Below, piece after piece: positions 36,322 through 49,287 of a stretch of 64,000 nt of DNA (its first letter is position 1; every line of letters begins with the position of its first letter). The stretch spans positions 248,001 to 312,000 of the forward strand of contig JBAIAA010000652.1 in assembly GCA_037893245.1 (NCBI GenBank), in the 5' to 3' direction. The stretch comes from Crossaster papposus. Lineage: Eukaryota; Echinodermata; Asteroidea; Velatida; Solasteridae. The translations under genes were made by a program, and so were the position numbers. Under the pieces are notes generated by a model. That model was not told the origin of the DNA. It was given only the letters and a program-made list of their open reading frames with translations, and searched no databases.

Positions 36322-36503
36322 ATTTAACTCGAGGGCTTGTTCCCACATCAGGTGTTTATTTCTACTGCACACTTCTTTCCCTTTACATATTTAACTCGAG
36401 GGCTTGTTCCCACATCAGGTGTTTATTTCTACTGCACACTTCTTTCCCTTTACATAATAATAAATGTGAGTTTGTTTTGTTATCAGATCAAATTGAGTTT
36501 TTT
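36322..36503 (+). repeat. Module 44: B2-C
   Basis: Preceded by ACTACTGCAT; counterpart of modules 32 and 37. Confidence 0.95.
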
Positions 36504-37101
36504 AAGATTTGGTCTACAATCGGCATATCCCTACTACTACATATTTAAGATTTGGTCTACAATCGGCATATCCCTACTACTACATATTTAAGATTTGGTC
36601 TACAATCGGCATATCCCTACTACTACATATTTAAGATTTGGTCTACAATCGGCATATCCCTACTACTACATATTTAAGATTTGGTCTACAATCGGCATAT
36701 CCCTACTACTACATATTTAAGATTTGGTCTACAATCGGCATATCCCTACTACTACATATTTAAGATTTGGTCTACAATCGGCATATCCCTACTACTACAT
36801 ATTTAAGATTTGGTCTACAATCGGCATATCCCTACTACTACATATTTAAGATTTGGTCTACAATCGGCATATCCCTACTACTACATATTTAAGATTTGGT
36901 CTACAATCGGCATATCCCTACTACTACATATTTAAGATTTGGTCTACAATCGGCATATCCCTACTACTACATATTTAAGATTTGGTCTACAATCGGCATA
37001 TCCCTACTACTACATATTTAAGATTTGGTCTACAATCGGCATATCCCTACTACTACATATTTAAGATTTGGTCTACAATCGGCATATCGCTACTACTACA
37101 T

Positions 37102-37284
37102 ATTTAACTCGAGGGCTTGTTCCCACATCAGGTGTTTATTTCTACTGCACACTTCTTTCCCTTTACATATTTAACTCGAGGGCTTGTTCCCACATCAGGT
37201 GTTTATTTCTACTGCACACTTCTTTCCCTTTACATAATAATAAATGTGAGTTTGTTTTGTTATCAGATCAAATTGAGTTTTTTT
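37102..37284 (+). repeat. Module 45: B2-C
   Basis: The A unit before it carries CATATCGCTAC; seven T. Confidence 0.95.
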
Positions 37285-37323
37285 AAGATTTGGTCTACAA
37301 TCGGCATATCCCTACTACTACAT

Positions 37324-37438
37324 ATTTAACTCGAGGGCTTGTTCCCACATCAGGTGTTTATTTCTACTGCACACTTCTTTCCCTTTACATAATAATAAAT
37401 GTGAGTTTGTTTTGTTATCAGATCAAATTGAGTTTTTT
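37324..37438 (+). repeat. Module 46: B1-C
   Basis: One A unit after module 45; 41 bp CAACGGC unit follows. Confidence 0.95.
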
Positions 37439-37992
37439 AAGATTTGGTCTACAACGGCATATCCCTACTACTACATATTTAAGATTTGGTCTACAATCGG
37501 CATATCCCTACTACTACATATTTAAGATTTGGTCTACAATCGGCATATCCCTACTACTACATATTTAAGATTTGGTCTACAATCGGCATATCCCTACTAC
37601 TACATATTTAAGATTTGGTCTACAATCGGCATATCCCTACTACTACATATTTAAGATTTGGTCTACAATCGGCATATCCCTACTACTACATATTTAAGAT
37701 TTGGTCTACAATCGGCATATCCCTACTACTACATATTTAAGAGTTGGTCTACAATCGGCATATCCCTACTACTACATATTTAAGAGTTGGTCTACAATCG
37801 GCATATCCCTACTACTACATATTTAAGATTTGGTCTACAATCGGCATATCGCTACTACTACATATTTAAGATTTAGTCTACAATCGGCATATCCCTACTA
37901 CTACATATTTAAGATTTGGTCTACAATCGGCATATCCCTACTACTACATATTTAAGATTTGGTCTACAATCGGCATATCCCTACTACTACAT

Positions 37993-38107
37993 ATTTAACT
38001 CGAGGGCTTGTTCCCACATCAGGTGTTTATTTCTACTGCACACTTCTTTCCCTTTACATAATAATAAATGTGAGTTTGTTTTGTTATCAGATCAAATTGA
38101 GTTTTTT
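37993..38107 (+). repeat. Module 47: B1-C
   Basis: Followed by CTATTACAT and CCCTACAACTAC A units. Confidence 0.95.
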
Positions 38108-38576
38108 AAGATTTGGTCTACAATCGGCATATCCCTACTATTACATATTTAAGATTTGGTCTACAATCGGCATATCCCTACAACTACATATTTAAGATTT
38201 GGTCTACAATCGGCATATCCCTACTACTACATATTTAAGATTTGGTCTACAATCGGCATATCCCTACTACTACATATTTAAGATTTGGTCTACAATCGGC
38301 ATATCCCTACTACTACATATTTAAGATTTGGTCTACAATCGGCATATCCCTACTACTACATATTTAAGATTTGGTCTACAATCGGCATATCCCTACTACT
38401 ACATATTTAAGATTTGGTCTACAATCGGCATATCCCTACTACTACATATTTAAGATTTGGTCTACAATCGGCATATCCCTACTACTACATATTTAAGATT
38501 TGGTCTACAATCGGCATATCCCTACTACTACATATTTAAGATTTGGTCTACAATCGGCATATCGCTACTACTACAT

Positions 38577-38759
38577 ATTTAACTCGAGGGCTTGTTCCCA
38601 CATCAGGTGTTTATTTCTACTGCACACTTCTTTCCCTTTACATATTTAACTCGAGGGCTTGTTCCCACATCAGGTGTTTATTTCTACTGCACACTTCTTT
38701 CCCTTTACATAATAATAAATGTGAGTTTGTTTTGTTATCAGATCAAATTGAGTTTTTTT
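38577..38759 (+). repeat. Module 48: B2-C
   Basis: CATATCGCTAC unit before it; seven T. Lacks the CTACTTCACAC change of module 38, its 5090 bp counterpart. Confidence 0.95.
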
Positions 38760-38798
38760 AAGATTTGGTCTACAATCGGCATATCCCTACTACTACAT

Positions 38799-38913
38799 AT
38801 TTAACTCGAGGGCTTGTTCCCACATCAGGTGTTTATTTCTACTGCACACTTCTTTCCCTTTACATAATAATAAATGTGAGTTTGTTTTGTTATCAGATCA
38901 AATTGAGTTTTTT
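38799..38913 (+). repeat. Module 49: B1-C
   Basis: One A unit after module 48; 41 bp CAACGGC unit follows. Confidence 0.95.
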
Positions 38914-39467
38914 AAGATTTGGTCTACAACGGCATATCCCTACTACTACATATTTAAGATTTGGTCTACAATCGGCATATCCCTACTACTACATATTTAA
39001 GATTTGGTCTACAATCGGCATATCCCTACTACTACATATTTAAGATTTGGTCTACAATCGGCATATCCCTACTACTACATATTTAAGATTTGGTCTACAA
39101 TCGGCATATCCCTACTACTACATATTTAAGATTTGGTCTACAATCGGCATATCCCTACTACTACATATTTAAGATTTGGTCTACAATCGGCATATCCCTA
39201 CTACTACATATTTAAGAGTTGGTCTACAATCGGCATATCCCTACTACTACATATTTAAGAGTTGGTCTACAATCGGCATATCCCTACTACTACATATTTA
39301 AGATTTGGTCTACAATCGGCATATCGCTACTACTACATATTTAAGATTTAGTCTACAATCGGCATATCCCTACTACTACATATTTAAGATTTGGTCTACA
39401 ATCGGCATATCCCTACTACTACATATTTAAGATTTGGTCTACAATCGGCATATCCCTACTACTACAT

Positions 39468-39582
39468 ATTTAACTCGAGGGCTTGTTCCCACATCAGGTG
39501 TTTATTTCTACTGCACACTTCTTTCCCTTTACATAATAATAAATGTGAGTTTGTTTTGTTATCAGATCAAATTGAGTTTTTT
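39468..39582 (+). repeat. Module 50: B1-C
   Basis: Followed by CTATTACAT and CCCTACAACTAC units, as module 47. Confidence 0.95.
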
Positions 39583-39793
39583 AAGATTTGGTCTACAATC
39601 GGCATATCCCTACTATTACATATTTAAGATTTGGTCTACAATCGGCATATCCCTACAACTACATATTTAAGATTTGGTCTACAATCGGCATATCCCTACT
39701 ACTACATATTTAAGATTTGGTCTACAATCGGCATATCCCTACTACTACATATTTAACATTTGGTCTACAATCGGCATATCCCTACTACTACAT

Positions 39794-39975
39794 ATTTAAC
39801 TCGAGGGCTTGTTCCCACATCAGGTGTTTATTTCTACTGCACACTTCTTTCCCTTTACATATTTAACTCGAGGGCTTGTTCCTACATCAGGTGTTTATTT
39901 CTACTGCACACTTCTTTCCCTTTACATAATAATAAATGTGAGTTTGTTTTGTTATCAGATCAAATTGAGTTTTTT
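39794..39975 (+). repeat. Module 51: B2-C
   Basis: TTCCTACATC in the second B; preceded by a TTTAACATTTGG A unit; 41 bp CAACGGC unit follows. Confidence 0.95.
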
Positions 39976-40836
39976 AAGATTTGGTCTACAACGGCATATC
40001 CCTACTACTACATATTTAAGATTTGGTCTACAATCGGCATATCCCTACTACTACATATTTAAGATTTGGTCTACAATCGGCATATCCCTACTACTACATA
40101 TTTAAGATTTGGTCTACAATCGGCATATCCCTACTACTACATATTTAAGATTTGGTCTACAATCGGCATATCCCTACTACTACATATTTAAGATTTGGTC
40201 TACAATCGGCATATCCCTACTACTACATATTTAAGATTTGGTCTACAATCGGCATATCCCTACTACTACATATTTAAGAGTTGGTCTACAATCGGCATAT
40301 CCCTACTACTACATATTTAAGAGTTGGTCTACAATCGGCATATCCCTACTACTACATATTTAAGATTTGGTCTACAATCGGCATATCGCTACTACTACAT
40401 ATTTAAGATTTGGTCTACAATCGGCATATCCCTACTACTACATATTTAAGATTTGGTCTACAATCGGCATATCCCTACTACTACTACATATTTAAGATTT
40501 GGTCTACAATCGGCATATCCCTACTACTACATATTTAAGATTTGGTCTACATTCGGCATATCCCTACTACTACATATTTAAGATTTGGTCTACAATCGGC
40601 ATATCCCTACTACTACTACATATTTAAGATTTGGTCTACAATCGGCATATCCCTACTACTACATATTTAAGATTTGGTCTACAATCGGCATATCCCTACT
40701 ACTACATATTTAAGATTTGGTCTACAATCGGCATATCCCTACTACTACATATTTAAGATTTGGTCTACAATCGGCATATCCCTACTACTACATATTTAAG
40801 ATTTGGTCTACAATCGGCATATCCCTACTACTACAT
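39976..40836 (+). repeat. A-monomer array
   Basis: About 20 A units. Paired AAGAGTTGG near 40277 and 40320, CATATCGCTAC, two 46 bp units and the first CTACATTCGG variant (near 40548). No gene. Confidence 0.95.
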
Positions 40837-40951
40837 ATTTAACTCGAGGGCTTGTTCCCACATCAGGTGTTTATTTCTACTGCACACTTCTTTCCCTTTA
40901 CATAATAATAAATGTGAGTTTGTTTTGTTATCAGATCAAATTGAGTTTTTT
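40837..40951 (+). repeat. Module 52: B1-C
   Basis: Ordinary single module, end of the 5090 bp repeat. Confidence 0.95.
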
Positions 40952-41466
40952 AAGATTTGGTCTACAATCGGCATATCCCTACTACTACATATTTAAGATT
41001 TGGTCTACAATCGGCATATCCCTACTACTACTACATATTTAAGATTTGGTCTACAATCGGCATATCCCTACTACTACATATTTAAGAGTTGGTCTACAAT
41101 CGGCATATCCCTACTACTACATATTTAAGATTTGGTCTACAATCGGCATATCCCTACTACTACATATTTAAGATTTGGTCTACAATCGGCATATCCCTAC
41201 TACTACATATTTAAGATTTGGTCTACAATCGGCATATCCCTACTACTACATATTTAAGATTTGGTCTACAATCGGCATATCCCTACTACAACATATTTAA
41301 GATTTGGTATACAATCGGCATATCCCTAATACTACATAGTTAAGATTTGGTCTACAATCGGCATATCCCTACTACTACATATTTAAGATTTGGTCTACAA
41401 TCGGCATATCCCTACTACTACATATTTAAGATTTGGTCTACAATCGGCATATCCCTACTACTACAT

Positions 41467-41581
41467 ATTTAACTCGAGGGCTTGTTCCCACATCAGGTGT
41501 TTATTTCTACTGCACACTTCTTTCCCTTTACATAATAATAAATGTGAGTTTGTTTTGTTATCAGATCAAATTGAGTTTTTT
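41467..41581 (+). repeat. Module 53: B1-C
   Basis: Second A unit after it is AAGAGTTGG, a context shared with modules 56, 61 and 62. Upstream are CTACAACATATT, CCCTAATACTAC and ACATAGTTAAG variants. Confidence 0.95.
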
Positions 41582-42268
41582 AAGATTTGGTCTACAATCG
41601 GCATATCCCTACTACTACATATTTAAGAGTTGGTCTACAATCGGCATATCCCTACTACTACATATTTAAGATTTGGTCTACAATCGGCATATCCCTACTA
41701 CTACATATTTAAGATTTGGTCTACAATCGGCATATCCCTACTACTACATATTTAAGATTTGGTCTACAATCGGCATATCCCTACTACTACTACATATTTA
41801 AGATTTGGTCTACAATCGGCATATCCCTACTACTACATATTTAAGATTTGGTCTACAATCGGCATATCCCTACTACTACATATTTAAGATTTGGTCTACA
41901 ATCGGCATATCCCTACTACTACATATTTAAGATTTGGTCTACAATCGGCATATCCCTACTACTACATATTTAAGATTTGGTCTACAATCGGCATATCCCT
42001 ACTACTACATATTTAAGATTTGGTCTACAATCGGCATATCCCTACTACTACATATTTAAGATTTGGTCTACAATCGGCATATCCCTACTACTACATATTT
42101 AAGATTTGGTCTACAATCGGCATATCCCTACTACTACATATTTAAGATTTGGTCTACAATCGGCATATCCCTACTACTACATATTTAAGATTTGGTCTAC
42201 AATCGGCATATCCCTACTACTACATATTTAAGATTTGGTCTACAATCGGCATATCCCTACTACTACAT

Positions 42269-42383
42269 ATTTAACTCGAGGGCTTGTTCCCACATCAGGT
42301 GTTTATTTCTACTGCACACTTCTTTCCCTTTACATAATAATAAATGTGAGTTTGTTTTGTTATCAGATCAAATTGAGTTTTTT
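42269..42383 (+). repeat. Module 54: B1-C
   Basis: First half of the 584 bp module pair that recurs across the right third of the window. Confidence 0.95.
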
Positions 42384-42852
42384 AAGATTTGGTCTACAAT
42401 CGGCATATCCCTACTACTACATATTTAAGATTTGGTCTACAATCGGCATATCCCTACTACTACATATTTAAGATTTGGTCTACAATCGGCATATCCCTAC
42501 TACTACATATTTAAGATTTGGTCTACAATCGGCATATCCCTACTACAACATATTTAAGATTTGGTCTACAATCGGCATATCCCTACTACTACATATTTAA
42601 GATTTGGTCTACAATCGGCATATCCCTACTACTACATATTTAAGATTTGGTCTACAATCGGCATATCCCTACTACTACATATTTAAGATTTGGTCTACAA
42701 TCGGCATATCCCTACTACTACATATTTAAGATTTGGTCTACAATCGGCATATCCCTACTACTACATATTTAAGATTTGGTCTACAATCGGCATATCCCTA
42801 CTACTACATATTTAAGATTTGGTCTACAATCGGCATATCCCTACTACTACAT

Positions 42853-43034
42853 AGTTAACTCGAGGGCTTGTTCCCACATCAGGTGTTTATTTCTACTGCA
42901 CACTTCTTTCCCATTACATATTTAACTCGAGGGCTTGTTCCCACATCAGGTGTTTATTTCTACTGCACACTTCTTTTCCTTTACATAATAATAAATGTGA
43001 GTTTGTTTTGTTATCAGATCAAATTGAGTTTTTT
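42853..43034 (+). repeat. Module 55: B2-C
   Basis: Left edge ATAGTTAACTCGAG, creating GTTAAC. First B ends TTCCCATTACAT, second has CTTCTTTTCC. These three marks define the right-region double module. Confidence 0.95.
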
Positions 43035-43678
43035 AAGATTTGGTCTACAATCGGCATATCCCTACTACTACATATTTAAGAATTGGTCTACAATCGGCAT
43101 ATCCCTACTACTACATATTTAAGATTTGGTCTACAATCGGCATATCCCTACTACTACATATTTAAGATTTGGTCTACAATCGGCATATCCCTACTACTAC
43201 TACATATTTAAGATTTGGTCTACAATCGGCATATCCCTACTACTACATATTTAAGATTTGGTCTACAATCGGCATATCCCTACTACTACATATTTAAGAT
43301 TTGGTCTACAATCGGCATATCCCTACTACTACATATTTAAGATTTGGTCTACAATCGGCATATCCCTACTACTACATATTTAAGATTTGGTCTACAATCG
43401 GCATATCCCTACTACTACATATTTAAGATTTGGTCTACAAACGGCATATCCCTACTACTACATATTTAAGATTTGGTCTACAATCGGCATATCCCTACTA
43501 CAACATATTTAAGATTTGGTCTACAATCTGCATATCCCTAATACTACATATTTAAGATTTGGTCTACAATCGGCATATCCCTACTACTACATATTTAAAA
43601 TTTGGTCTACAATCGGCATATCCCTACTACTACATATTTAAGATGTGGTCTACAATCGGCATATCCCTACTACTACAT

Positions 43679-43793
43679 ATTTAACTCGAGGGCTTGTTCC
43701 CACATCAGGTGTTTATTTCTACTGCACACTTCTTTCCCTTTACATAATAATAAATGTGAGTTTGTTTTGTTATCAGATCAAATTGAGTTTTTT
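43679..43793 (+). repeat. Module 56: B1-C
   Basis: Preceded by an AAGATGTGG unit; AAGAGTTGG follows two units later. Confidence 0.95.
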
Positions 43794-44652
43794 AAGATTT
43801 GGTCTACAATCGGCATATCCCTACTACTACATATTTAAGAGTTGGTCTACAATCGGCATATCCCTACTACTACATATTTAAGATTTGGTCTACAATCGGC
43901 ATATCCCTACTACTACATATTTAAGATTTGGTCTACAATCGGCATATCCCTACTACTACATATTTAAGATTTGGTCTACAATCGGCATATCCCTACTACT
44001 ACTACATATTTAAGATTTGGTCTACAATCGGCATATCCCTACTACTACATATTTAAGATTTGCTCTACAATCGGCATATCCCTACTACTACATATTTAAG
44101 ATTTGGTCTACAATCGGCATATCCCTACTACTACATATTTAAGATTTGGTCTACAATCGGCATATCCCTACTACTACATATTTAAGATTTGGTCTACAAT
44201 CGGCATATCCCTACTATTACATATTTAAGATTTGGTCTACAATCGGCATATCCCTACTACTACATATTTACGATTTGGTCTACAATCGGCATATCCCTAC
44301 TACTACATATTTAAGATTTGGTCTACAATCGGCATATCCCTACTACTACATATTTAAGATTTGGTCTACAATCGGCATATCCCTACTACTACATATTTAA
44401 GATTTGGTCTACAATCGGCATATCCCTAATACTACATATTTAAGATTTGGTCTACAATCGGCATATCCCTACTACTACATATTTAAGATTTGGTCTACAA
44501 TCGGCATATCCCTACTACTACATATTTAAGATTTGGTCTACAATCGGCATATCCCTACTACTACATATTTAAGATTTGGTCTACAATCGGCATATCCCTA
44601 CTACTACATATTTAAGATTTGGTCTACAATCGGCATATCCCTACTACTACAT
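43794..44652 (+). repeat. A-monomer array
   Basis: About 20 A units with one 46 bp unit, GATTTGCTCTAC near 44061, CTATTACAT, TTTACGATTTGG and CCCTAATACTAC. No gene. Confidence 0.95.
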
Positions 44653-44767
44653 ATTTAACTCGAGGGCTTGTTCCCACATCAGGTGTTTATTTCTACTGCA
44701 CACTTCTTTCCCTTTACATAATAATAAATGTGAGTTTGTTTTGTTATCAGATCAAATTGAGTTTTTT
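44653..44767 (+). repeat. Module 57: B1-C
   Basis: Followed by a 42 bp A unit (CAATCGCATATC, one G missing), which makes this pair's spacing 583 instead of 584 bp. Confidence 0.95.
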
Positions 44768-45235
44768 AAGATTTGGTCTACAATCGCATATCCCTACTAC
44801 TACATATTTAAGATTTGGTCTACAATCGGCATATCCCTACTACTACATATTTAAGATTTGGTCTACAATCGGCATATCCCTACTACTACATATTTAAGAT
44901 TTGGTCTACAATCGGCATATCCCTACTACAACATATTTAAGATTTGGTCTACAATCGGCATATCCCTACTACTACATATTTAAGATTTGGTCTACAATCG
45001 GCATATCCCTACTACTACATATTTAAGATTTGGTCTACAATCGGCATATCCCTACTACTACATATTTAAGATTTGGTCTACAATCGGCATATCCCTACTA
45101 CTACATATTTAAGATTTGGTCTACAATCGGCATATCCCTACTACTACATATTTAAGATTTGGTCTACAATCGGCATATCCCTACTACTACATATTTAAGA
45201 TTTGGTCTACAATCGGCATATCCCTACTACTACAT

Positions 45236-45417
45236 AGTTAACTCGAGGGCTTGTTCCCACATCAGGTGGTTATTTCTACTGCACACTTCTTTCCCATTAC
45301 ATATTTAACTCGAGGGCTTGTTCCCACATCAGGTGTTTATTTCTACTGCACACTTCTTTTCCTTTACATAATAATAAATGTGAGTTTGTTTTGTTATCAG
45401 ATCAAATTGAGTTTTTT
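45236..45417 (+). repeat. Module 58: B2-C
   Basis: AGTTAACTCGAG edge; first B has AGGTGGTTATT for AGGTGTTTATT. The second A unit downstream is AAAAATTGG rather than AAGAATTGG. Confidence 0.95.
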
Positions 45418-45631
45418 AAGATTTGGTCTACAATCGGCATATCCCTACTACTACATATTTAAAAATTGGTCTACAATCGGCATATCCCTACTACTACATA
45501 TTTAAGATTTGGTCTACAATCGGCATATCCCTACTACTACATATTTAAGATTTGGTCTACAATCGGCATATCCCTACTACTACTACATATTTAAGATTTG
45601 GTCTACAATCGGCATATCCCTACTACTACAT

Positions 45632-45746
45632 ATTTAACTCGAGGGCTTGTTCCCACATCAGGTGTTTATTTCTACTGCACACTTCTTTCCCTTTACATAA
45701 TAATAAAGGTGAGTTTGTTTTGTTATCAGATCAAATTGAGTTTTTT
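45632..45746 (+). repeat. Module 59: B1-C
   Basis: C reads AATAATAAAGGTGAG: AATAAA is kept and T to G creates AAAGGTGAGT at 45705-45714. Confidence 0.95.
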
Positions 45747-45957
45747 AAGATTTGGTCTACAATCGGCATATCCCTACTACTACATATTTAAGATTTGGTC
45801 TACAATCGGCATATCCCTACTACTACATATTTAAGATTTGGTCTACAATCGGCATATCCCTACTACTACATATTTAAGATTTGGTCTACAATCGGCATAT
45901 CCCTACTACTACATATTTAAGATTTGGTCTACAATCGGCATATCCCTACTACTACAT

Positions 45958-46139
45958 ATTTAACTCGAGGGCTTGTTCCCACATCAGGTGTTTATTTCTA
46001 CTGCACACTTCTTTCCCTTTACATATTTAACTCGAGGGCTTGTTCCTACATCAGGTGTTTATTTCTACTGCACACTTCTTTCCCTTTACATAATAATAAA
46101 TGTGAGTTTGTTTTGTTATCAGATCAAATTGAGTTTTTT
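45958..46139 (+). repeat. Module 60: B2-C
   Basis: TTCCTACATC in the second B as in modules 41 and 51, 326 bp after module 59, the same spacing as 40-41 and 50-51. It lies in the right region, so it is an outlying relative of the middle-region repeat. Confidence 0.95.
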
Positions 46140-46957
46140 AAGATTTGGTCTACAATCGGCATATCCCTACTACTACATATTTAAGATTTGGTCTACAATC
46201 GGCATATCCCTACTACTACATATTTAAGATTTGGTCTACAATCGGCATATCCCTACTACTACATATTTAAGATTTGGTCTACAATCGGCATAACCCTACT
46301 ACTACATATTTAAGATTTGGTATACAATCGGCATATCCCTACTACTACATATTTAAGATTTGGTCTACAATCGGCATATCCCTACTACTACTACATATTT
46401 AAGATTTGGTCTACAACGGCATATCCCTACTACTACATATTTAAGATTTGGTCTACAATCGGCATATCCCTACTACTACATATTTAAGATTTGGTCTACA
46501 ATCGGCATATCCCTACTACTACATATTTAAGATTTGGTCTACAATCGGCATATCCCTACTACTACTACATATTTAAGATTTGGTCTACAATCGGCATATC
46601 CCTACTACTACATATTTAAGAGTTGGTCTACAATCGGCATATCCCTACTACTACATATTTAAGATTTGGTCTACAATCGGCATATCCCTACTACTACATA
46701 TTTAAGATTTGGTCTACAATCGGCATATCCCTACTACTACATATTTAAGATTTGGTCTACAATCGGCATATCCCTACTACTACATATTTAAGATTTGGTC
46801 TACAATCGGCATATCCCTAATACTACATATTTAAGATTTGGTCTACAATCGGCATATCCCTACTACTACATATTTAAGATTTGGTCTACAATCGGCATAT
46901 CCCTACTACTACATATTTAAGATTTGGTCTACAATCGGCATATCCCTACTACTACAT
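46140..46957 (+). repeat. A-monomer array
   Basis: About 19 A units. CATAACCC and GGTATAC near 46291 and 46320 recall the left-region series; a 41 bp CAACGGC unit and AAGAGTTGG follow. No gene. Confidence 0.95.
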
Positions 46958-47072
46958 ATTTAACTCGAGGGCTTGTTCCCACATCAGGTGTTTATTTCTA
47001 CTGCACACTTCTTTCCCTTTACATAATAATAAATGTGAGTTTGTTTTGTTATCAGATCAAATTGAGTTTTTT
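46958..47072 (+). repeat. Module 61: B1-C
   Basis: AAGAGTTGG unit follows; no base change in B or C noticed. Confidence 0.95.
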
Positions 47073-47590
47073 AAGATTTGGTCTACAATCGGCATATCCC
47101 TACTACTACATATTTAAGAGTTGGTCTACAATCGGCATATCCCTACTACTACATATTTAAGATTTGGTCTACAATCGGCATATCCCTACTACTACATATT
47201 TAAGATTTGGTCTACAATCGGCATATCCCTACTACTACTACATATTTAAGATTTGGTCTACAATCGGCATATCCCTACTACTACATATTTAAGATTTGGT
47301 CTACAATCGGCATATCCCTACTACTACATATTTAAGATTTGGTCTACAATCGGCATATCCCTACTACTACATATTTAAGATTTGGTCTACAATCGGCATA
47401 TCCCTACTACTACTACATATTTAAGATTTGGTCTACAATCGGCATATCCCTACTACTACATATTTAAGATTTGGTCTACAATCGGCATATCCCTACTACT
47501 ACATATTTAAGATTTGGTCTACAATCGGCATATCCCTACTACTACATATTTAAGATTTGGTCTACAATCGGCATATCCCTTCTACTACAT

Positions 47591-47705
47591 AGTTAACTCG
47601 AGGGCTTGTTCCCACATCAGGTGTTTATTTCTACTGCACACTTCTTTCCCTTTACATAATAATAAATGTGAGTTTGTTTTGTTATCAGATCAAATTGAGT
47701 TTTTT
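47591..47705 (+). repeat. Module 62: B1-C
   Basis: AGTTAACTCGAG edge on a single-B module, preceded by CCCTTCTACTAC. It has TTCCCTTTACAT rather than TTCCCATTACAT, so it may be a recombinant of the double type with one B lost. Confidence 0.95.
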
Positions 47706-48521
47706 AAGATTTGGTCTACAATCGGCATATCCCTACTACTACATATTTAAGAGTTGGTCTACAATCGGCATATCCCTACTACTACATATTTAAGATTTGG
47801 TCTACAATCGGCATATCCCTACTACTACATATTTAAGATTTGGTCTACAATCGGCATATCCCTACTACTACATATTTAAGATTTGGTCTACAATCGGCAT
47901 ATCCCTACTACTACTACATATTTAAGATTTGGTCTACAATCGGCATATCCCTACTACTACATATTTAAGATTTGGTCTACAATCGGCATATCCCTACTAC
48001 TACATATTTAAGATTTGGTCTACAATCGGCATATCCCTACTACTACATATTTAAGATTTGGTCTACAATCGGCATATCCCTACTACTACATATTTAAGAT
48101 TTGGTCTACAATCGGCATATCCCTACTACTACATATTTAAGATTTGGTCTACAATCGGCATATCCCTACTACTACATATTTAAGATTTGGTCTACAATCG
48201 GCATATCCCTACTACTACATATTTAAGATTTGGTCTACAATCGGCATATCCCTACTACTACATATTTAAGATTGGGTCTACAATCGGCATATCCCTACTA
48301 CTACATATTTAAGATTTGGTCTACAATCGGCATATCCCTACTACTACATATTTAAGATTTGGTCTACAATCGGCATATCCCTACTACTACATATTTAAGA
48401 TTTGGTCTACAATCGGCATATCCCTACTACTACATATTTAAGATTTGGTCTACAATCGGCATATCCCTACTACTACATATTTAAGATTTGGTCTACAATC
48501 GGCATATCCCTACTACTACAT
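47706..48521 (+). repeat. A-monomer array
   Basis: About 19 A units with one 46 bp unit and AAGATTGGGTC at 48270, which lies 252 bp before module 63; the same 252 bp spacing precedes modules 65 and 67. No gene. Confidence 0.95.
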
Positions 48522-48636
48522 ATTTAACTCGAGGGCTTGTTCCCACATCAGGTGTTTATTTCTACTGCACACTTCTTTCCCTTTACATAATAATAAATGT
48601 GAGTTTGTTTTGTTATCAGATCAAATTGAGTTTGTT
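48522..48636 (+). repeat. Module 63: B1-C
   Basis: C ends GAGTTTGTTAAG, shared with modules 65, 67 and 69 (and separately module 10). Confidence 0.95.
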
Positions 48637-49105
48637 AAGATTTGGTCTACAATCGGCATATCCCTACTACTACATATTTAAGATTTGGTCTACAATCGGC
48701 ATATCCCTACTACTACATATTTAAGATTTGGTCTACAATCGGCATATCCCTACTACTACATATTTAAGATTTGGTCTACAATCGGCATATCCCTACTACA
48801 ACATATTTAAGATTTGGTCTACAATCGGCATATCCCTACTACTACATATTTAAGATTTGGTCTACAATCGGCATATCCCTACTACTACATATTTAAGATT
48901 TGGTCTACAATCGGCATATCCCTACTACTACATATTTAAGATTTGGTCTACAATCGGCATATCCCTACTACTACATATTTAAGATTTGGTCTACAATCGG
49001 CATATCCCTACTACTACATATTTAAGATTTGGTCTACAATCGGCATATCCCTACTACTACATATTTAAGATTTGGTCTACAATCGGCATATCCCTACTAC
49101 TACAT

Positions 49106-49287
49106 AGTTAACTCGAGGGCTTGTTCCCACATCAGGTGTTTATTTCTACTGCACACTTCTTTCCCATTACATATTTAACTCGAGGGCTTGTTCCCACATC
49201 AGGTGTTTATTTCTACTGCACACTTCTTTTCCTTTACATAATAATAAATGTGAGTTTGTTTTGTTATCAGATCAAATTGAGTTTTTT
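49106..49287 (+). repeat. Module 64: B2-C
   Basis: AGTTAAC edge, TTCCCATTACAT, CTTCTTTTCC; AAGAATTGG follows two units later. Confidence 0.95.

Larger units (their letters stand above)
36721..38195. repeat. 1475 bp tandem duplication, copy 1
   Basis: Modules 45-47 recur as 48-50 with every landmark shifted by 1475 bp, including CATATCGCTAC just before the first module, TTTAGTCTAC at 37872 and CTATTACAT at 38139. Exact breakpoints are hidden in identical A units. Confidence 0.9.
38196..39670. repeat. 1475 bp tandem duplication, copy 2
   Basis: Modules 48-50; landmarks TTTAGTCTAC at 39347 and CTATTACAT at 39614. Confidence 0.9.
38577..40951. repeat. 5090 bp offset repeat, copy 2
   Basis: Modules 48 to 52, same spacings as modules 38 to 42. 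By eye fewer than about a dozen base differences from copy 1, some shared with the 1475 bp duplicate (TTTAGTC, CTATTAC), which places the 1475 bp event later in this copy's history. Confidence 0.9.
42269..43034. repeat. 584 bp module pair, copy 1
   Basis: Single module 54, eleven A units with one CTACTACAACAT variant, then double module 55 with an AGTTAACTCGAG edge. The same arrangement recurs seven more times. Confidence 0.9.
44653..45417. repeat. 584 bp module pair, copy 2 (583 bp)
   Basis: Modules 57 and 58. Confidence 0.9.
48522..49287. repeat. 584 bp module pair, copy 3
   Basis: Modules 63 and 64. Confidence 0.9.
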
